NCBI RefSeq assembly: GCF_031450805.1
Contig: NZ_JARTVY010000001.1
Span: 2,046,001 to 2,110,000, forward strand
DNA length: 64,000 nucleotides
Direction: 5' to 3'
From: Caballeronia sp031450805
Lineage (GTDB): Bacteria > Pseudomonadota > Gammaproteobacteria > Burkholderiales > Burkholderiaceae
Shown: piece by piece, positions 9,626 through 18,606 of the stretch
How the letters are laid out: each line of letters starts with the position of its first letter
How positions within the stretch are numbered: position 1 is the stretch's first letter
The notes under the pieces: generated by a model
The model's input: the letters and a program-made list of their open reading frames with translations, nothing else
Database searches by the model: none
What the model was told of the DNA's origin: nothing
Position numbers and translations under genes: made by a program

Positions 9626-10141
9626 TCATCGCGAAGGCGCGCCTGGCTTCTCGACATTGCCGGCGAGGCAGGCGGCAGCGGGATCGCACGTGTTCGCGAG
9701 AATCCGGCGCAGCATGCTCTTCAGGAAGCCCACTTCCTCGGGCGTGAATCCCGCGAGCAGCGTGTCGAGCACGCGGGTGAAGATCGCCGGAACCTGCTCG
9801 GCCATCGCGCGCCCGTCGGGGGTGAGCGCAAGACGCACGACACGCCGGTCCTCGTTGCTGCGCACGCGCGACAGCAGCCCGCGCTTTTCCAGACGGTCGA
9901 TGAGGCGCGTGACCGCGCTTGCATCGATGCCGTATTCCCGCGCGATATCGGCGGCCGTCATGCACTTGCCGACCGCCAGCATGAACACGATGCTCGCCTG
10001 CGTGCTCGTGATGCCGAGTTCGGACGTCGTGTGCTGCGTCACCATGTTCCAGAGCGTCGAGCGCACGCGACTGAGCAGATAGCCGACGCTTTCGCTCAGC
10101 ACATAGCTGTCGATCGCCGTGGGTTTTGGAGCGTCGCTCAT
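9626..10141 (-). CDS. MarR-family transcriptional regulator of the efflux operon
   Basis: MarR proteins are dimeric winged-helix repressors that release DNA on binding phenolic or drug ligands. The 171-residue product carries the usual helix-turn-helix MTAADIAREYGIDASAVTRL (about residues 61-80) and the wing RSNEDRRVVRLALTPDGRAM. The start is set at the ATG at 10141, because the longer open frame extends through promoter sequence. It is the first gene of marR-oprM-emrA-emrB, the usual layout for an autoregulated pump. A TATAAT promoter and a TGCA-N2-TGCA element lie just upstream and fit autorepression, which is inferred rather than shown. Confidence 0.93.
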   Translation of the reverse strand: MSDAPKPTAIDSYVLSESVGYLLSRVRSTLWNMVTQHTTSELGITSTQASIVFMLAVGKCMTAADIAREYGIDASAVTRLIDRLEKRGLLSRVRSNEDRRVVRLALTPDGRAMAEQVPAIFTRVLDTLLAGFTPEEVGFLKSMLRRILANTCDPAAACLAGNVEKPGAPSR

Positions 10142-10151
10142 GAAAGGAATA

Positions 10152-10161
10152 TGCAACTGCA
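10152..10161. promoter_or_regulatory. Candidate MarR operator
   Basis: TGCAACTGCA is an imperfect inverted repeat (8 of 10 positions symmetric) 10 bases before the marR start and about 10-20 bases downstream of the predicted transcription start. This is where an autorepressor could bind. The symmetry is short and the evidence is positional only. Confidence 0.35.
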
Positions 10162-10178
10162 ATAGTGGACTAGGCAGG

Positions 10179-10208
10179 ATTATAGGCGCGGCGTTACGTC
10201 GCCTGCAA
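10179..10208 (-). promoter_or_regulatory. Predicted sigma-70 promoter of marR-oprM-emrAB
   Basis: On the minus strand a perfect -10 box TATAAT (10179-10184) follows a weak -35 TTGCAG (10203-10208) with an 18-base spacer. Transcription would start about 30 bases before the marR ATG. The -10 is strong; the -35 matches the consensus at only three positions, which suits a repressed or weak promoter. Confidence 0.55.
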
Positions 10209-10362
10209 GGAACTTTTATGGACTTGCTTACAATATGCGCGCGGCTTCCTCGGATGCCTTGTGGGACGGGGCTTCGCGCGTGGGTGGAGTCGGCGCGGCC
10301 CCGCTGGCCTGGCGCCGCGGATTCGGGTAGCGTCCTATTGTCGAAAAGCGGACGTTTGTGCG

Positions 10363-10371
10363 TGCTATACT
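10363..10371 (+). promoter_or_regulatory. Extended -10 promoter candidate for typA
   Basis: TGCTATACT is an extended -10 element (TG-N-TATACT) about 170 bases upstream of the typA start. No good -35 hexamer is visible at 16-18 bases. The same TGC-TATxCT form precedes sucA. It implies a typA leader of roughly 165 bases. Confidence 0.4.
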
Positions 10372-10542
10372 TTACGGTTCTCACCGCGCCGGGCCGGAAG
10401 AGTAGTTCAAATCCCTGAAGTCTTCCGAGCGATCCACGCCGGGCGTCACGCACGATCTGACGCTCAATCGACGGTTTGCCGAGCCAGCAGGAGCCTTCAA
10501 CTCCCGGGTTCGCTTCGACGGCGCACAACCAAGATATCCCTT

Positions 10543-12369
10543 ATGACTCGCGCCCTCCGCAATATCGCCATCATTGCCCACGTCGACCACGGCAAGACCA
10601 CGCTCGTCGACCAGTTGCTCCGTCAATCGGGCACGTTCCGTGAAAACCAGCAGGTCGCCGAGCGCGTCATGGACTCGAACGACATCGAAAAGGAACGCGG
10701 CATCACGATCCTCGCGAAGAACTGCGCGGTCGAATATGAAGGCACGCACATCAATATCGTCGATACCCCCGGGCACGCCGACTTCGGCGGCGAAGTGGAG
10801 CGCGTGCTGTCGATGGTCGATTCGGTCTTGCTGCTCGTCGACGCCGTCGAAGGCCCCATGCCGCAAACGCGCTTCGTCACGAAGAAGGCGCTTGCGCTCG
10901 GCCTGAAGCCGATCGTCGTCATCAACAAGGTGGATCGTCCGGGCGCGCGTATCGACTGGGTCATCAACCAGACCTTCGATCTGTTCGACAAGCTCGGCGC
11001 AACCGAAGAGCAGCTGGACTTCCCCGTGGTCTACGCATCCGGCCTCAACGGCTATGCGGGCCTCGACCCGGACGTGCGCGAAGGCACCATGCGTCCGCTG
11101 TTCGAAGCCATCCTCGAGCACGTGCCGGTTCGCCCGGCCGACCCGGACGGTCCCCTGCAACTGCAGATCACCTCGCTCGACTACAACACGTATGTCGGCC
11201 GGATCGGCGTGGGCCGCGTTGCGCGCGGCCGCATCCGCCCCGGCATGCAAGTGGCCGTGCGTTCGGGTCCGGACGGCGCGATCCTGAATCGCAAGATCAA
11301 CCAGGTGCTGTCGTTCCACGGCCTCGAGCGCGTGCAGGTCGAAGAAGCGCAGGCGGGCGACATCGTGCTGATCAACGGCATCGAGGAAATCGGCATCGGC
11401 GTGACCATCTGCTCGCCGGAAAACCCCGAAGCGCTGCCGATGATCACCGTCGACGAACCGACGCTCACGATGAACTTCCTCGTGAATTCGTCGCCGCTCG
11501 CGGGCAAGGAAGGCAAGTTCGTGACGAGCCGCCAGATTCGCGACCGTCTGATGAAGGAACTGAATCACAACGTCGCGCTGCGCGTGAAAGATACCGGCGA
11601 CGAAACCACGTTCGAAGTGTCGGGCCGCGGCGAATTGCACCTGACGATTCTCGTCGAGAACATGCGCCGTGAAGGGTATGAACTCGCGGTGTCGCGTCCG
11701 CGCGTGGTGCTGCAGGAAATCGACGGCGTGAAGTGCGAGCCGTACGAGAACCTGACGGTCGATATCGAAGACCAGCATCAGGGCGGCGTGATGGAAGAAC
11801 TCGGCCGCCGCAAGGGCGAAATGCTCGACATGACCTCCGACGGCCGCGGCCGCACGCGTCTCGAGTACAAGATTTCGGCGCGCGGTCTGATCGGCTTCCA
11901 GAGCGAGTTCCTGACGCTCACGCGCGGCACGGGCCTGATGAGCCATACGTTCGACTCCTACGCGCCGGTGAAGGAAGGCTCGGTAGGCGAGCGTCGCAAC
12001 GGCGTGCTGATCTCGCAGGACGATGGCGCCGCTGTCGCTTATGCGCTGTGGAAGCTGCAGGATCGCGGCCGCATGTTCGTGTCGCCGGGCGATGCGCTGT
12101 ATGAAGGCATGATCATCGGCATTCACAGCCGCGACAACGACCTCGTCGTGAACCCGATCAAGGGCAAGCAGCTGACCAACGTGCGCGCGTCGGGCACCGA
12201 CGAAGCCGTGCGCCTCGTGCCGCCCATTCAGCTTTCGCTGGAATACGCGGTCGAGTTCATCGATGACGACGAACTCGTCGAAGTGACGCCGCAGTCCATC
12301 CGTCTGCGCAAGCGTCATCTGAAGGAGCACGAGCGCCGTCGCGCGAGCCGTGAGGCCGCTGCCGACTAA
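10543..12369 (+). CDS. typA: Ribosome-associated translational GTPase TypA/BipA
   Basis: TypA (BipA) is an EF-G-like GTPase that binds the 70S ribosome and aids 50S assembly and stress or low-temperature growth. The 608-residue product has the normal length. GTPase motifs are AHVDHGKT (residues 12-19), KERGITILAKN (switch I region), DTPGHADFGGEVERVLSMVD, and NKVDR. The C-terminal part has the BipA-specific region (KGEMLDMTSDGRGRTRLEYK and LIGFQSEFLTLTRGTGLMSH). The frame stays open upstream, but homology starts exactly at MTRALRNIAIIAHVDHGKT. It is a single transcription unit ending at a strong terminator. Confidence 0.97.
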   Translation: MTRALRNIAIIAHVDHGKTTLVDQLLRQSGTFRENQQVAERVMDSNDIEKERGITILAKNCAVEYEGTHINIVDTPGHADFGGEVERVLSMVDSVLLLVDAVEGPMPQTRFVTKKALALGLKPIVVINKVDRPGARIDWVINQTFDLFDKLGATEEQLDFPVVYASGLNGYAGLDPDVREGTMRPLFEAILEHVPVRPADPDGPLQLQITSLDYNTYVGRIGVGRVARGRIRPGMQVAVRSGPDGAILNRKINQVLSFHGLERVQVEEAQAGDIVLINGIEEIGIGVTICSPENPEALPMITVDEPTLTMNFLVNSSPLAGKEGKFVTSRQIRDRLMKELNHNVALRVKDTGDETTFEVSGRGELHLTILVENMRREGYELAVSRPRVVLQEIDGVKCEPYENLTVDIEDQHQGGVMEELGRRKGEMLDMTSDGRGRTRLEYKISARGLIGFQSEFLTLTRGTGLMSHTFDSYAPVKEGSVGERRNGVLISQDDGAAVAYALWKLQDRGRMFVSPGDALYEGMIIGIHSRDNDLVVNPIKGKQLTNVRASGTDEAVRLVPPIQLSLEYAVEFIDDDELVEVTPQSIRLRKRHLKEHERRRASREAAAD

Positions 12370-12403
12370 GCGCACGCAGCGTCAGCCGCAGCCGCAGCAA
12401 GAA

Positions 12404-12436
12404 GCAAAAGCCGCCTTCGGGCGGCTTTTGCGTTTA
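12404..12436 (+). terminator. Intrinsic terminator of typA
   Basis: A perfect 12-bp stem (GCAAAAGCCGCC with GGCGGCTTTTGC) closes a stable TTCG tetraloop. The T tract is short (GTTTAG after the stem), but the stem itself ends in TTTT. Confidence 0.85.
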
Positions 12437-12602
12437 GTCGCCGCAGATAGTCCTGCAAGCGCCTAAAGTTTGTCCGGCGGCAGCCGCTAAACATCGGCAG
12501 CATGCGCCCTTGCATCGCGGACAAACGCCCGCAAATGCCCGTTGCGCAAGGGCGAAGACGAGAGTGAAGGTGCGACCACCGGTCATATGACGAATGGTTC
12601 TG

Positions 12603-12611
12603 TGCTATGCT
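12603..12611 (+). promoter_or_regulatory. Extended -10 promoter candidate for the suc operon
   Basis: TGCTATGCT (TG-N-TATGCT) lies in the 310-base gap 12437-12746 between the typA terminator and sucA, about 135 bases before the start codon. No clear -35 box is visible. The rest of that gap shows no gene. A GAAAGG ribosome-binding site stands before sucA. Confidence 0.4.
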
Positions 12612-12746
12612 ACCCGGATTAGCTGTCGCTTTTTAGGTCCTTCCAAGCAGACTTGATTCGCGCAATCCGCTAAACGGTCAGGCCGTGTCGCGGAAGGTTT
12701 CGTAACCCGCACTTCCTCGAGAAACTCGAAGAAAGGTGAGCGTAAA

Positions 12747-15608
12747 ATGATGAAGCAATTCCAGTCGAACTCTTATTTGTTCGGCGGTAATGCTCCGTAC
12801 GTCGAAGAGTTGTACGAGGCATATCTCGATAATCCCGCGTCAGTGCCCGAGACCTGGCGAGCCTATTTCGATGCGTTGCAGAACGTACCCGCATCGGACG
12901 GCACGAACCACAACGACGTGGCCCACGGCCCCATCGTCGAATCTTTCGCCCAGCGCGCGAAGTCCAATGGCTTCCTCCCGCGCGAAGGTGGAACGGAAGA
13001 TCTCGCCACCGCGCGCAAGCAAGTCTACGTTCAGTCCCTGATCGGCGCATATCGCTTCCTCGGCTCGCAATGGGCCAATCTCGATCCGCTCAAGCGCCGC
13101 GAGCGTCCGCATATCCCCGAACTCGAGCCTGCGTTCTACGACTTCACCGAAGCCGACATGGACCAGACGTTCAGCGCCACGAACCTGTACTTCGGTTTCG
13201 AGCGCGCGACGCTGCGCGAGATCGTCAAGGCATTGCGCGACACGTACTGCGGCACGATCGGCGCCGAGTACATGTACATCAGCGATCCCGAGCAGAAGCG
13301 CTGGTGGAAGGAACGCCTCGAGTCCATCCGCTCGACGCCGAACTTCTCGAACGAGAAGAAAAAGCACATCCTGAATCGCCTGACGGCCGCCGAAGGCCTC
13401 GAGCGTTTCCTGCACACCAAGTACGTCGGCCAGAAGCGCTTCTCGCTGGAAGGCGGCGAGAGCTTCATCGCGTCGATGGACGAAGTCGTCCGTCACGCGG
13501 GCAAGAACGGCGTCCAGGAAATCGTCATCGGCATGGCGCACCGCGGCCGCCTGAACGTGCTGGTCAACACGCTCGGCAAGATGCCGGCGGACCTCTTCGC
13601 CGAATTCGAAGGCAAGCACGTCGATGACCTCCCGGCCGGCGACGTGAAGTACCACAAGGGCTTCTCGTCGGACGTCTCGACCGAAGGCGGCCCGGTTCAC
13701 CTGTCGCTCGCGTTCAATCCGTCGCACCTCGAAATCGTGAACCCGGTGGTCGAAGGGTCGGCGAAGGCGCGCATGGATCGTCGTGGCGACGAAGAAGGCC
13801 TGCAAGTGCTGCCGGTGCAGATTCACGGCGACGCGGCTTTCGCGGGCCAGGGCGTCGTGATGGAAACGCTGAACCTCGCGCAGACGCGCGGCTACGGCAC
13901 GCACGGCACGCTGCATATCGTCATCAACAACCAGATCGGCTTCACCACGTCGGACCCGCGCGATTCGCGCTCGACGCTGTACTGCTCGGACGTCGTCAAG
14001 ATGATCGAGGCGCCGGTGCTGCACGTGAACGGCGACGATCCCGAAGCCGTCGTGCTCGCCACGCAGCTCGCGATCGACTTCCGGATGAAGTTCCACAAGG
14101 ACGTGGTGGTGGACATCATCTGCTTCCGCAAGCTCGGCCACAACGAGCAGGACACGCCGGCCGTCACGCAGCCGCTGATGTACAAGACCATCGCGAAGCA
14201 TCCGGGCACGCGCGCCGTCTACGCTGAAAAGCTCGTGCAGCAAGGCGTGATCACCGCCGAAGACGCCGACAACTTCGTGAAGGCGTACCGTCAGGCGATG
14301 GACGAAGGCCATCACACCATCGATCCCGTGCTCTCGAACTACAAGAGCAAGTACGCGGTCGACTGGGTGCCGTTCCTGAACCGCAAGTGGACCGACGCCG
14401 CCGATACGGCCGTCCCGCTCGCCGAACTGAAGCGCCTTGCCGAGCGTGTCACGACGATTCCCGAGAACTTCAAGCTGCATCCGCTCGTGGAGCGCGTGAT
14501 CAACGATCGCCGCGCAATGGGCCGTGGTGAAGCGAAGCTCGACTGGGGCATGGGCGAGCATCTCGCGTTCGCGTCGCTGGTCGCATCGGGCTATGCGGTG
14601 CGCCTGACCGGCCAGGATTCGGGCCGCGGCACGTTCACGCATCGCCACGCCGTTCTGCACGATCAGAACCGCGAGCGCTGGAACGACGGCACCTACATTC
14701 CGCTGCAGAACATCGCGGACGGTCAGGCCAAGTTCACGGTCATCGACTCCGTGCTGTCGGAAGAAGCGGTGCTCGGCTTCGAGTACGGCTATTCGACCGC
14801 CGAGCCGAACACGTTCGTCGCGTGGGAAGCGCAGTTCGGCGACTTCGTGAACGGTGCGCAGGTCGTGATCGACCAGTTCATCTCGTCGGGCGAAGTGAAG
14901 TGGGGCCGCGTCTCGGGTCTCACGATGATGCTGCCGCACGGTTACGAAGGCCAGGGTCCGGAGCACTCGTCGGCGCGCATCGAGCGCTTCCTGCAACTGT
15001 GCGCGGATCACAACATGCAAGTGGTCCAGCCGACGACGCCCGCGCAGATTTTCCACCTGCTGCGCCGTCAGATGATCCGCCTGTTCCGCAAGCCGCTGAT
15101 CATCGCCACGCCGAAGTCGCTGCTGCGTCACAAGGAAGCCGTGTCCGATCTGTCGGAACTGGCGAAGGGCTCGTTCCAGCCGGTCATCGGCGAAGTGGAC
15201 GAAACCATCGAGGCGAAGAAGATCAAGCGCGTGATCTGCTGCTCGGGCCGCGTGTATTACGACATCGTCGCGCATCGCCGCGAAGCGAAGGCGAACGACG
15301 TCGCCATCGTGCGTATCGAGCAGTTGTATCCGTTCGCGCACAAGCAGTTCGACGCGGAACTCAAGAAGTTCGAGAACGCGACCGAAGTGGTCTGGGTGCA
15401 GGACGAGCCGCAGAATCAGGGCGCATGGTTCTACATCGAGCACCATCTGCGTGAAGGCATGAAGGAAGGGATGAAGCTCGCCTACAGCGGCCGCCCCGCT
15501 TCGGCCTCGCCGGCAGTCGGCTACTACGCGAAGCACTACGAGCAGCAGAAGGCGCTGATCGAAGGCGCGTTCGGCCGCCTGAAGGGTGCGCAGACCATCG
15601 CGAAGTAA
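12747..15608 (+). CDS. sucA: 2-oxoglutarate dehydrogenase E1 component
   Basis: This thiamine-diphosphate enzyme decarboxylates 2-oxoglutarate and passes the succinyl group to the E2 lipoyl arm in the TCA cycle. The 953-residue product has the usual E1o layout: an N-terminal helix with SYLFGGNAPYVEELYEAYLDNP, the active-site stretch GMAHRGRLNVLVNTLGKMP (His265), the ThDP/Mg region GHNEQDTPAVTQPLMY, and the C-terminal transketolase-like half (GRGTFTHRHAVLHDQ, PHGYEGQGPEHSSARIERFLQ). The start is ATGATG, preceded by GAAAGGTGAG. It is first in sucA-sucB-lpdA; the 82-base gap to sucB holds a strong hairpin. Confidence 0.98.
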   Translation: MMKQFQSNSYLFGGNAPYVEELYEAYLDNPASVPETWRAYFDALQNVPASDGTNHNDVAHGPIVESFAQRAKSNGFLPREGGTEDLATARKQVYVQSLIGAYRFLGSQWANLDPLKRRERPHIPELEPAFYDFTEADMDQTFSATNLYFGFERATLREIVKALRDTYCGTIGAEYMYISDPEQKRWWKERLESIRSTPNFSNEKKKHILNRLTAAEGLERFLHTKYVGQKRFSLEGGESFIASMDEVVRHAGKNGVQEIVIGMAHRGRLNVLVNTLGKMPADLFAEFEGKHVDDLPAGDVKYHKGFSSDVSTEGGPVHLSLAFNPSHLEIVNPVVEGSAKARMDRRGDEEGLQVLPVQIHGDAAFAGQGVVMETLNLAQTRGYGTHGTLHIVINNQIGFTTSDPRDSRSTLYCSDVVKMIEAPVLHVNGDDPEAVVLATQLAIDFRMKFHKDVVVDIICFRKLGHNEQDTPAVTQPLMYKTIAKHPGTRAVYAEKLVQQGVITAEDADNFVKAYRQAMDEGHHTIDPVLSNYKSKYAVDWVPFLNRKWTDAADTAVPLAELKRLAERVTTIPENFKLHPLVERVINDRRAMGRGEAKLDWGMGEHLAFASLVASGYAVRLTGQDSGRGTFTHRHAVLHDQNRERWNDGTYIPLQNIADGQAKFTVIDSVLSEEAVLGFEYGYSTAEPNTFVAWEAQFGDFVNGAQVVIDQFISSGEVKWGRVSGLTMMLPHGYEGQGPEHSSARIERFLQLCADHNMQVVQPTTPAQIFHLLRRQMIRLFRKPLIIATPKSLLRHKEAVSDLSELAKGSFQPVIGEVDETIEAKKIKRVICCSGRVYYDIVAHRREAKANDVAIVRIEQLYPFAHKQFDAELKKFENATEVVWVQDEPQNQGAWFYIEHHLREGMKEGMKLAYSGRPASASPAVGYYAKHYEQQKALIEGAFGRLKGAQTIAK

Positions 15609-15619
15609 TCTGCCTGACC

Positions 15620-15650
15620 GGGACCGGCGCGCGAAGCGTGCGCCGGTCCC
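15620..15650 (+). promoter_or_regulatory. Intercistronic hairpin between sucA and sucB
   Basis: An 11-bp perfect inverted repeat (GGGACCGGCGC at 15620-15630 with GCGCCGGTCCC at 15640-15650) with a 9-base loop. There is no T tract, so it is more likely an RNA stability or processing element than a terminator. Confidence 0.6.
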
Positions 15651-15690
15651 GATGCTCGTACACACAGACACGCATTAGGACAATACAGAA

Positions 15691-17007
15691 ATGGCTATCG
15701 TAGAAGTCAAGGTTCCCCAGCTTTCCGAGTCGGTCTCGGAAGCGACCATGCTGCAATGGAAGAAGAAGCCGGGCGAGGCTGTCGCCCAGGACGAAATCCT
15801 GATCGAAATCGAAACCGACAAGGTCGTCCTCGAAGTGCCCGCGCCGTCCGCCGGCGTGCTCGCGCAAGTCATCAAGCATGACGGCGATATCGTCACCGCC
15901 GACGAAATCATCGCGAAGATCGATACCGAAGCAACGGCGGGCGCCGCGCCCGCCGCCGTCGCCGCTGCCGGCGACGCCGAAGTGAAGCCCGCGCCGCAAG
16001 CGGAACCGGCGGTTGCATCGTCGTCGGCGAACGCGCAGGCGACCGCCACCGCCACGGGCGGCTCGGTCACGGGTGGCGCAACGTCGCCGGCCGCGACGAA
16101 GATCCTCGCAGAGAAGGGCGTGTCCGCCGACCAGGTGTCCGGCACGGGCCGCGACGGCCGCATCACCAAGGGCGATGCGCTCGCCGCTTCGGCATCGGCG
16201 TCCGCGCCTGCGAAGGCTGCTGCTCCGGCCGCTGCACCGGCGAAGGCTGCGAAGCCGTCGCTGCCGCAAGTGAACGCGCCGGCATCGGCCGATCAATGGC
16301 TGAAGGATCGCCCGGAGCAGCGCGTGCCGATGTCGCGTCTGCGTGCGCGTATCGCCGAGCGCCTGCTCGAATCGCAGCAGACCAACGCCATCCTGACGAC
16401 GTTCAACGAAGTCAACATGGCGCCGGTCATGGACCTGCGCAACAAGTACAAGGACCGCTTCGAGAAGGAACACGGCGTCAAGCTCGGCTTCATGTCGTTC
16501 TTCGTGAAGGCCGCCGTGCACGCGCTGAAGAAGTTCCCGCTCGTGAATGCGTCGATCGACGGCAACGACATCGTGTATCACGGTTACTTCGATATCGGTA
16601 TCGCGGTCGGTTCGCCGCGCGGTCTCGTGGTGCCGATCCTGCGCAATGCGGATCAGATGAGCCTCGCCGACATCGAAAAGAAGATTGCCGAATTCGGCCA
16701 GAAGGCCAAGGACGGCAAGCTGTCCATCGATGAAATGACGGGCGGCACGTTCTCCATCTCGAACGGCGGCGTATTCGGCTCGATGCTGTCGACGCCGATC
16801 ATCAACCCGCCGCAGTCCGCGATTCTCGGCGTGCACGCGACGAAGGAACGTCCGGTCGTCGAGAACGGCCAGATCGTCATCCGTCCGATGAACTACCTCG
16901 CGCTGTCCTACGACCACCGCATCATCGACGGCCGCGAAGCCGTGCTGTCGCTGGTCGCGATGAAGGACGCGCTGGAAGATCCGGCGCGCCTGCTGCTCGA
17001 TCTGTAA
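15691..17007 (+). CDS. sucB: Dihydrolipoyllysine succinyltransferase, E2 of 2-oxoglutarate dehydrogenase
   Basis: E2 carries the succinyl group on a lipoyl arm and transfers it to CoA; it forms the core of the complex. Domains of the 438-residue product in order: one lipoyl domain (1-80) with the lipoylated Lys44 in IETDKVVLEV, an Ala/Pro-rich linker (about 80-120), an E3-binding domain (GATSPAATKILAEKGVSADQ, then GTGRDGRITKGDAL), a second Ala/Pro linker, and the catalytic domain ending with SYDHRIIDGREAV (catalytic His and Asp). One lipoyl domain is typical of E2o rather than E2p. It sits between sucA and lpdA in one operon. Confidence 0.97.
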   Translation: MAIVEVKVPQLSESVSEATMLQWKKKPGEAVAQDEILIEIETDKVVLEVPAPSAGVLAQVIKHDGDIVTADEIIAKIDTEATAGAAPAAVAAAGDAEVKPAPQAEPAVASSSANAQATATATGGSVTGGATSPAATKILAEKGVSADQVSGTGRDGRITKGDALAASASASAPAKAAAPAAAPAKAAKPSLPQVNAPASADQWLKDRPEQRVPMSRLRARIAERLLESQQTNAILTTFNEVNMAPVMDLRNKYKDRFEKEHGVKLGFMSFFVKAAVHALKKFPLVNASIDGNDIVYHGYFDIGIAVGSPRGLVVPILRNADQMSLADIEKKIAEFGQKAKDGKLSIDEMTGGTFSISNGGVFGSMLSTPIINPPQSAILGVHATKERPVVENGQIVIRPMNYLALSYDHRIIDGREAVLSLVAMKDALEDPARLLLDL

Positions 17008-17023
17008 GAAGCATCGTTGCCCC

Positions 17024-17077
17024 GGCGCGCGCGATAGGCTCGCGCGCGCCGCGTCACGCGTCTCCGCAGAAGCGGAG
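17024..17077 (+). promoter_or_regulatory. Two intercistronic hairpins between sucB and lpdA
   Basis: The first is an 11-bp perfect stem (GGCGCGCGCGA at 17024-17034 with TCGCGCGCGCC at 17040-17050) with a 5-base loop. The second is a 6-bp stem (CTCCGC at 17062-17067 with GCGGAG at 17072-17077). Neither has a T tract. They resemble the sucA-sucB hairpin and probably affect message stability. Confidence 0.6.
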
Positions 17078-17094
17078 TCACCTCAAGGAAAGTC

Positions 17095-18525
17095 ATGTCC
17101 AAAGAATTTGATGTCGTCGTGATCGGCGCGGGCCCTGGCGGCTATATCGCGGCGATTCGCGCAGCGCAGCTCGGCAAGACGGTTGCGTGTATCGAGAAGT
17201 GGAAGAACCCGGCCGGCGCGCTCAAGCTCGGCGGCACGTGCCTCAACGTCGGCTGCATTCCGTCGAAGGCGCTGCTCGCGTCGTCCGAAGAATTCGAGAA
17301 TGCGTCGAAGCACCTGGCCGATCACGGCATCAGCGTGTCGGACGTGAAGCTCGACGTATCGAAGATGCTCGCGCGCAAGGACGGCATCGTCGAGAAGATG
17401 ACGAAGGGCATCGAGTTCCTGTTCCGCAAGAACAAGATCACGTGGCTCAAGGGTCACGGCAAGTTCACCGGCAAGACGGACGCCGGCGTGCAGATCGAAG
17501 TGTCCGGCGAAGGCGAGACGGAAGTCGTCACGGCGAAGAACGTGATCATCGCGACGGGTTCGAAGGCGCGTCATCTGCCGAACATTCCGGTCGACAACAA
17601 GCTGATCGCCGACAACGAAGGCGCGCTGTCGTTCGACTCCGTGCCGAAGAAGCTCGCCGTCATCGGCGCAGGCGTGATCGGCCTGGAGCTCGGCTCGGTG
17701 TGGCGTCGTCTCGGCGCGGACGTGACGGTGCTCGAAGCGCTGCCGCAATTTCTCGGCGCAGCGGACGAATCGCTTGCGAAGGAAGCCGCGAAGCAGTTCA
17801 AGAAGCAGGGCCTCGACATTCACCTCGGCGTGAAGATCGGCGAAGTCAAGACGACGGGCGAAGGCGTGTCGATCGCCTACACGGACAACGCCGGCAATGC
17901 TCAGACGCTGGAAGCGGATCGTCTGATCGTGTCGATCGGCCGCGTGCCGAACACGGACAATCTGGGTCTCGAAGCCATCGGCCTGAAGGCGAACGAGCGC
18001 GGTTTCATCGACGTGGACGACCATTGCGCGACGAGCGTGCCGGGCGTGTACGCGATCGGCGACGTCGTGCGCGGCCCGATGCTCGCGCACAAGGCGGAAG
18101 ACGAAGGCGTGGCGGTGGCGGAAATCATCGACGGGCAGAAGCCGCATATCGACTACAACTGCGTGCCGTGGGTCATTTACACGGAACCGGAAATCGCGTG
18201 GGTCGGCAAGACGGAACAGCAGCTCAAGGCCGAAGGCCGCGAGATCAAGACCGGCCAGTTCCCGATGATGGCCAACGGCCGCGCATTGGGCATCGGCCGT
18301 GCGGAAGGCTTCGTCAAGATGATCGCCGACGCGAAGACCGACGAGATTCTCGGCGTGCACGTGATTGCTGCGGACGCGTCGGACCTGATCGCGGAAGCGG
18401 TCGTGGCGATGGAGTTCAAGGCGGCGTCGGAAGACATCGGCCGGATCTGCCATCCGCATCCGTCGTTGTCCGAAGTGATGCGTGAAGCGGCGCTGGCGGT
18501 GGACAAGCGCGCGCTGAACATGTAA
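17095..18525 (+). CDS. lpdA: Dihydrolipoyl dehydrogenase, E3 of 2-oxoglutarate dehydrogenase
   Basis: E3 reoxidises the dihydrolipoyl group with FAD and NAD+. The 476-residue product has the N-terminal FAD dinucleotide motif VVVIGAGPGGYIAAIRAAQ, the redox-active disulfide in GGTCLNVGCIPSKALL (Cys49 and Cys54), the NAD-binding motif AVIGAGVIGLELGSVWRRLG, and the C-terminal active-site histidine in ICHPHPSLSEVM. Length and motifs are normal. A CAAGGAAAG ribosome-binding site precedes the ATG. It is the last gene of the suc operon, so it is most likely dedicated to this complex; other E3 genes may exist elsewhere in the genome. Confidence 0.97.
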   Translation: MSKEFDVVVIGAGPGGYIAAIRAAQLGKTVACIEKWKNPAGALKLGGTCLNVGCIPSKALLASSEEFENASKHLADHGISVSDVKLDVSKMLARKDGIVEKMTKGIEFLFRKNKITWLKGHGKFTGKTDAGVQIEVSGEGETEVVTAKNVIIATGSKARHLPNIPVDNKLIADNEGALSFDSVPKKLAVIGAGVIGLELGSVWRRLGADVTVLEALPQFLGAADESLAKEAAKQFKKQGLDIHLGVKIGEVKTTGEGVSIAYTDNAGNAQTLEADRLIVSIGRVPNTDNLGLEAIGLKANERGFIDVDDHCATSVPGVYAIGDVVRGPMLAHKAEDEGVAVAEIIDGQKPHIDYNCVPWVIYTEPEIAWVGKTEQQLKAEGREIKTGQFPMMANGRALGIGRAEGFVKMIADAKTDEILGVHVIAADASDLIAEAVVAMEFKAASEDIGRICHPHPSLSEVMREAALAVDKRALNM

Positions 18526-18554
18526 CGCTCGGCTTCGGGCATCGAGGCATCGCA

Positions 18555-18591
18555 ACGAAGGCGAGCGGATCAACCGCTCGCCTTCGTCATT
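18555..18591 (+). terminator. Intrinsic terminator of the suc operon
   Basis: A perfect 14-bp stem (18555-18568 with 18574-18587) and 5-base loop ATCAA are followed by CATTTTC. The stem is very stable but the T tract is short, and zapE starts 20 bases later, so some read-through into zapE is possible. Confidence 0.75.
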
Positions 18592-18606
18592 TTCAAACGG
18601 CAGAAG

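Noticed and set aside
12840..15671. A 943-codon open frame on the minus strand opposite sucA
   Set aside because: Antisense shadow of sucA, with no recognisable domain and a His/Arg-rich composition.
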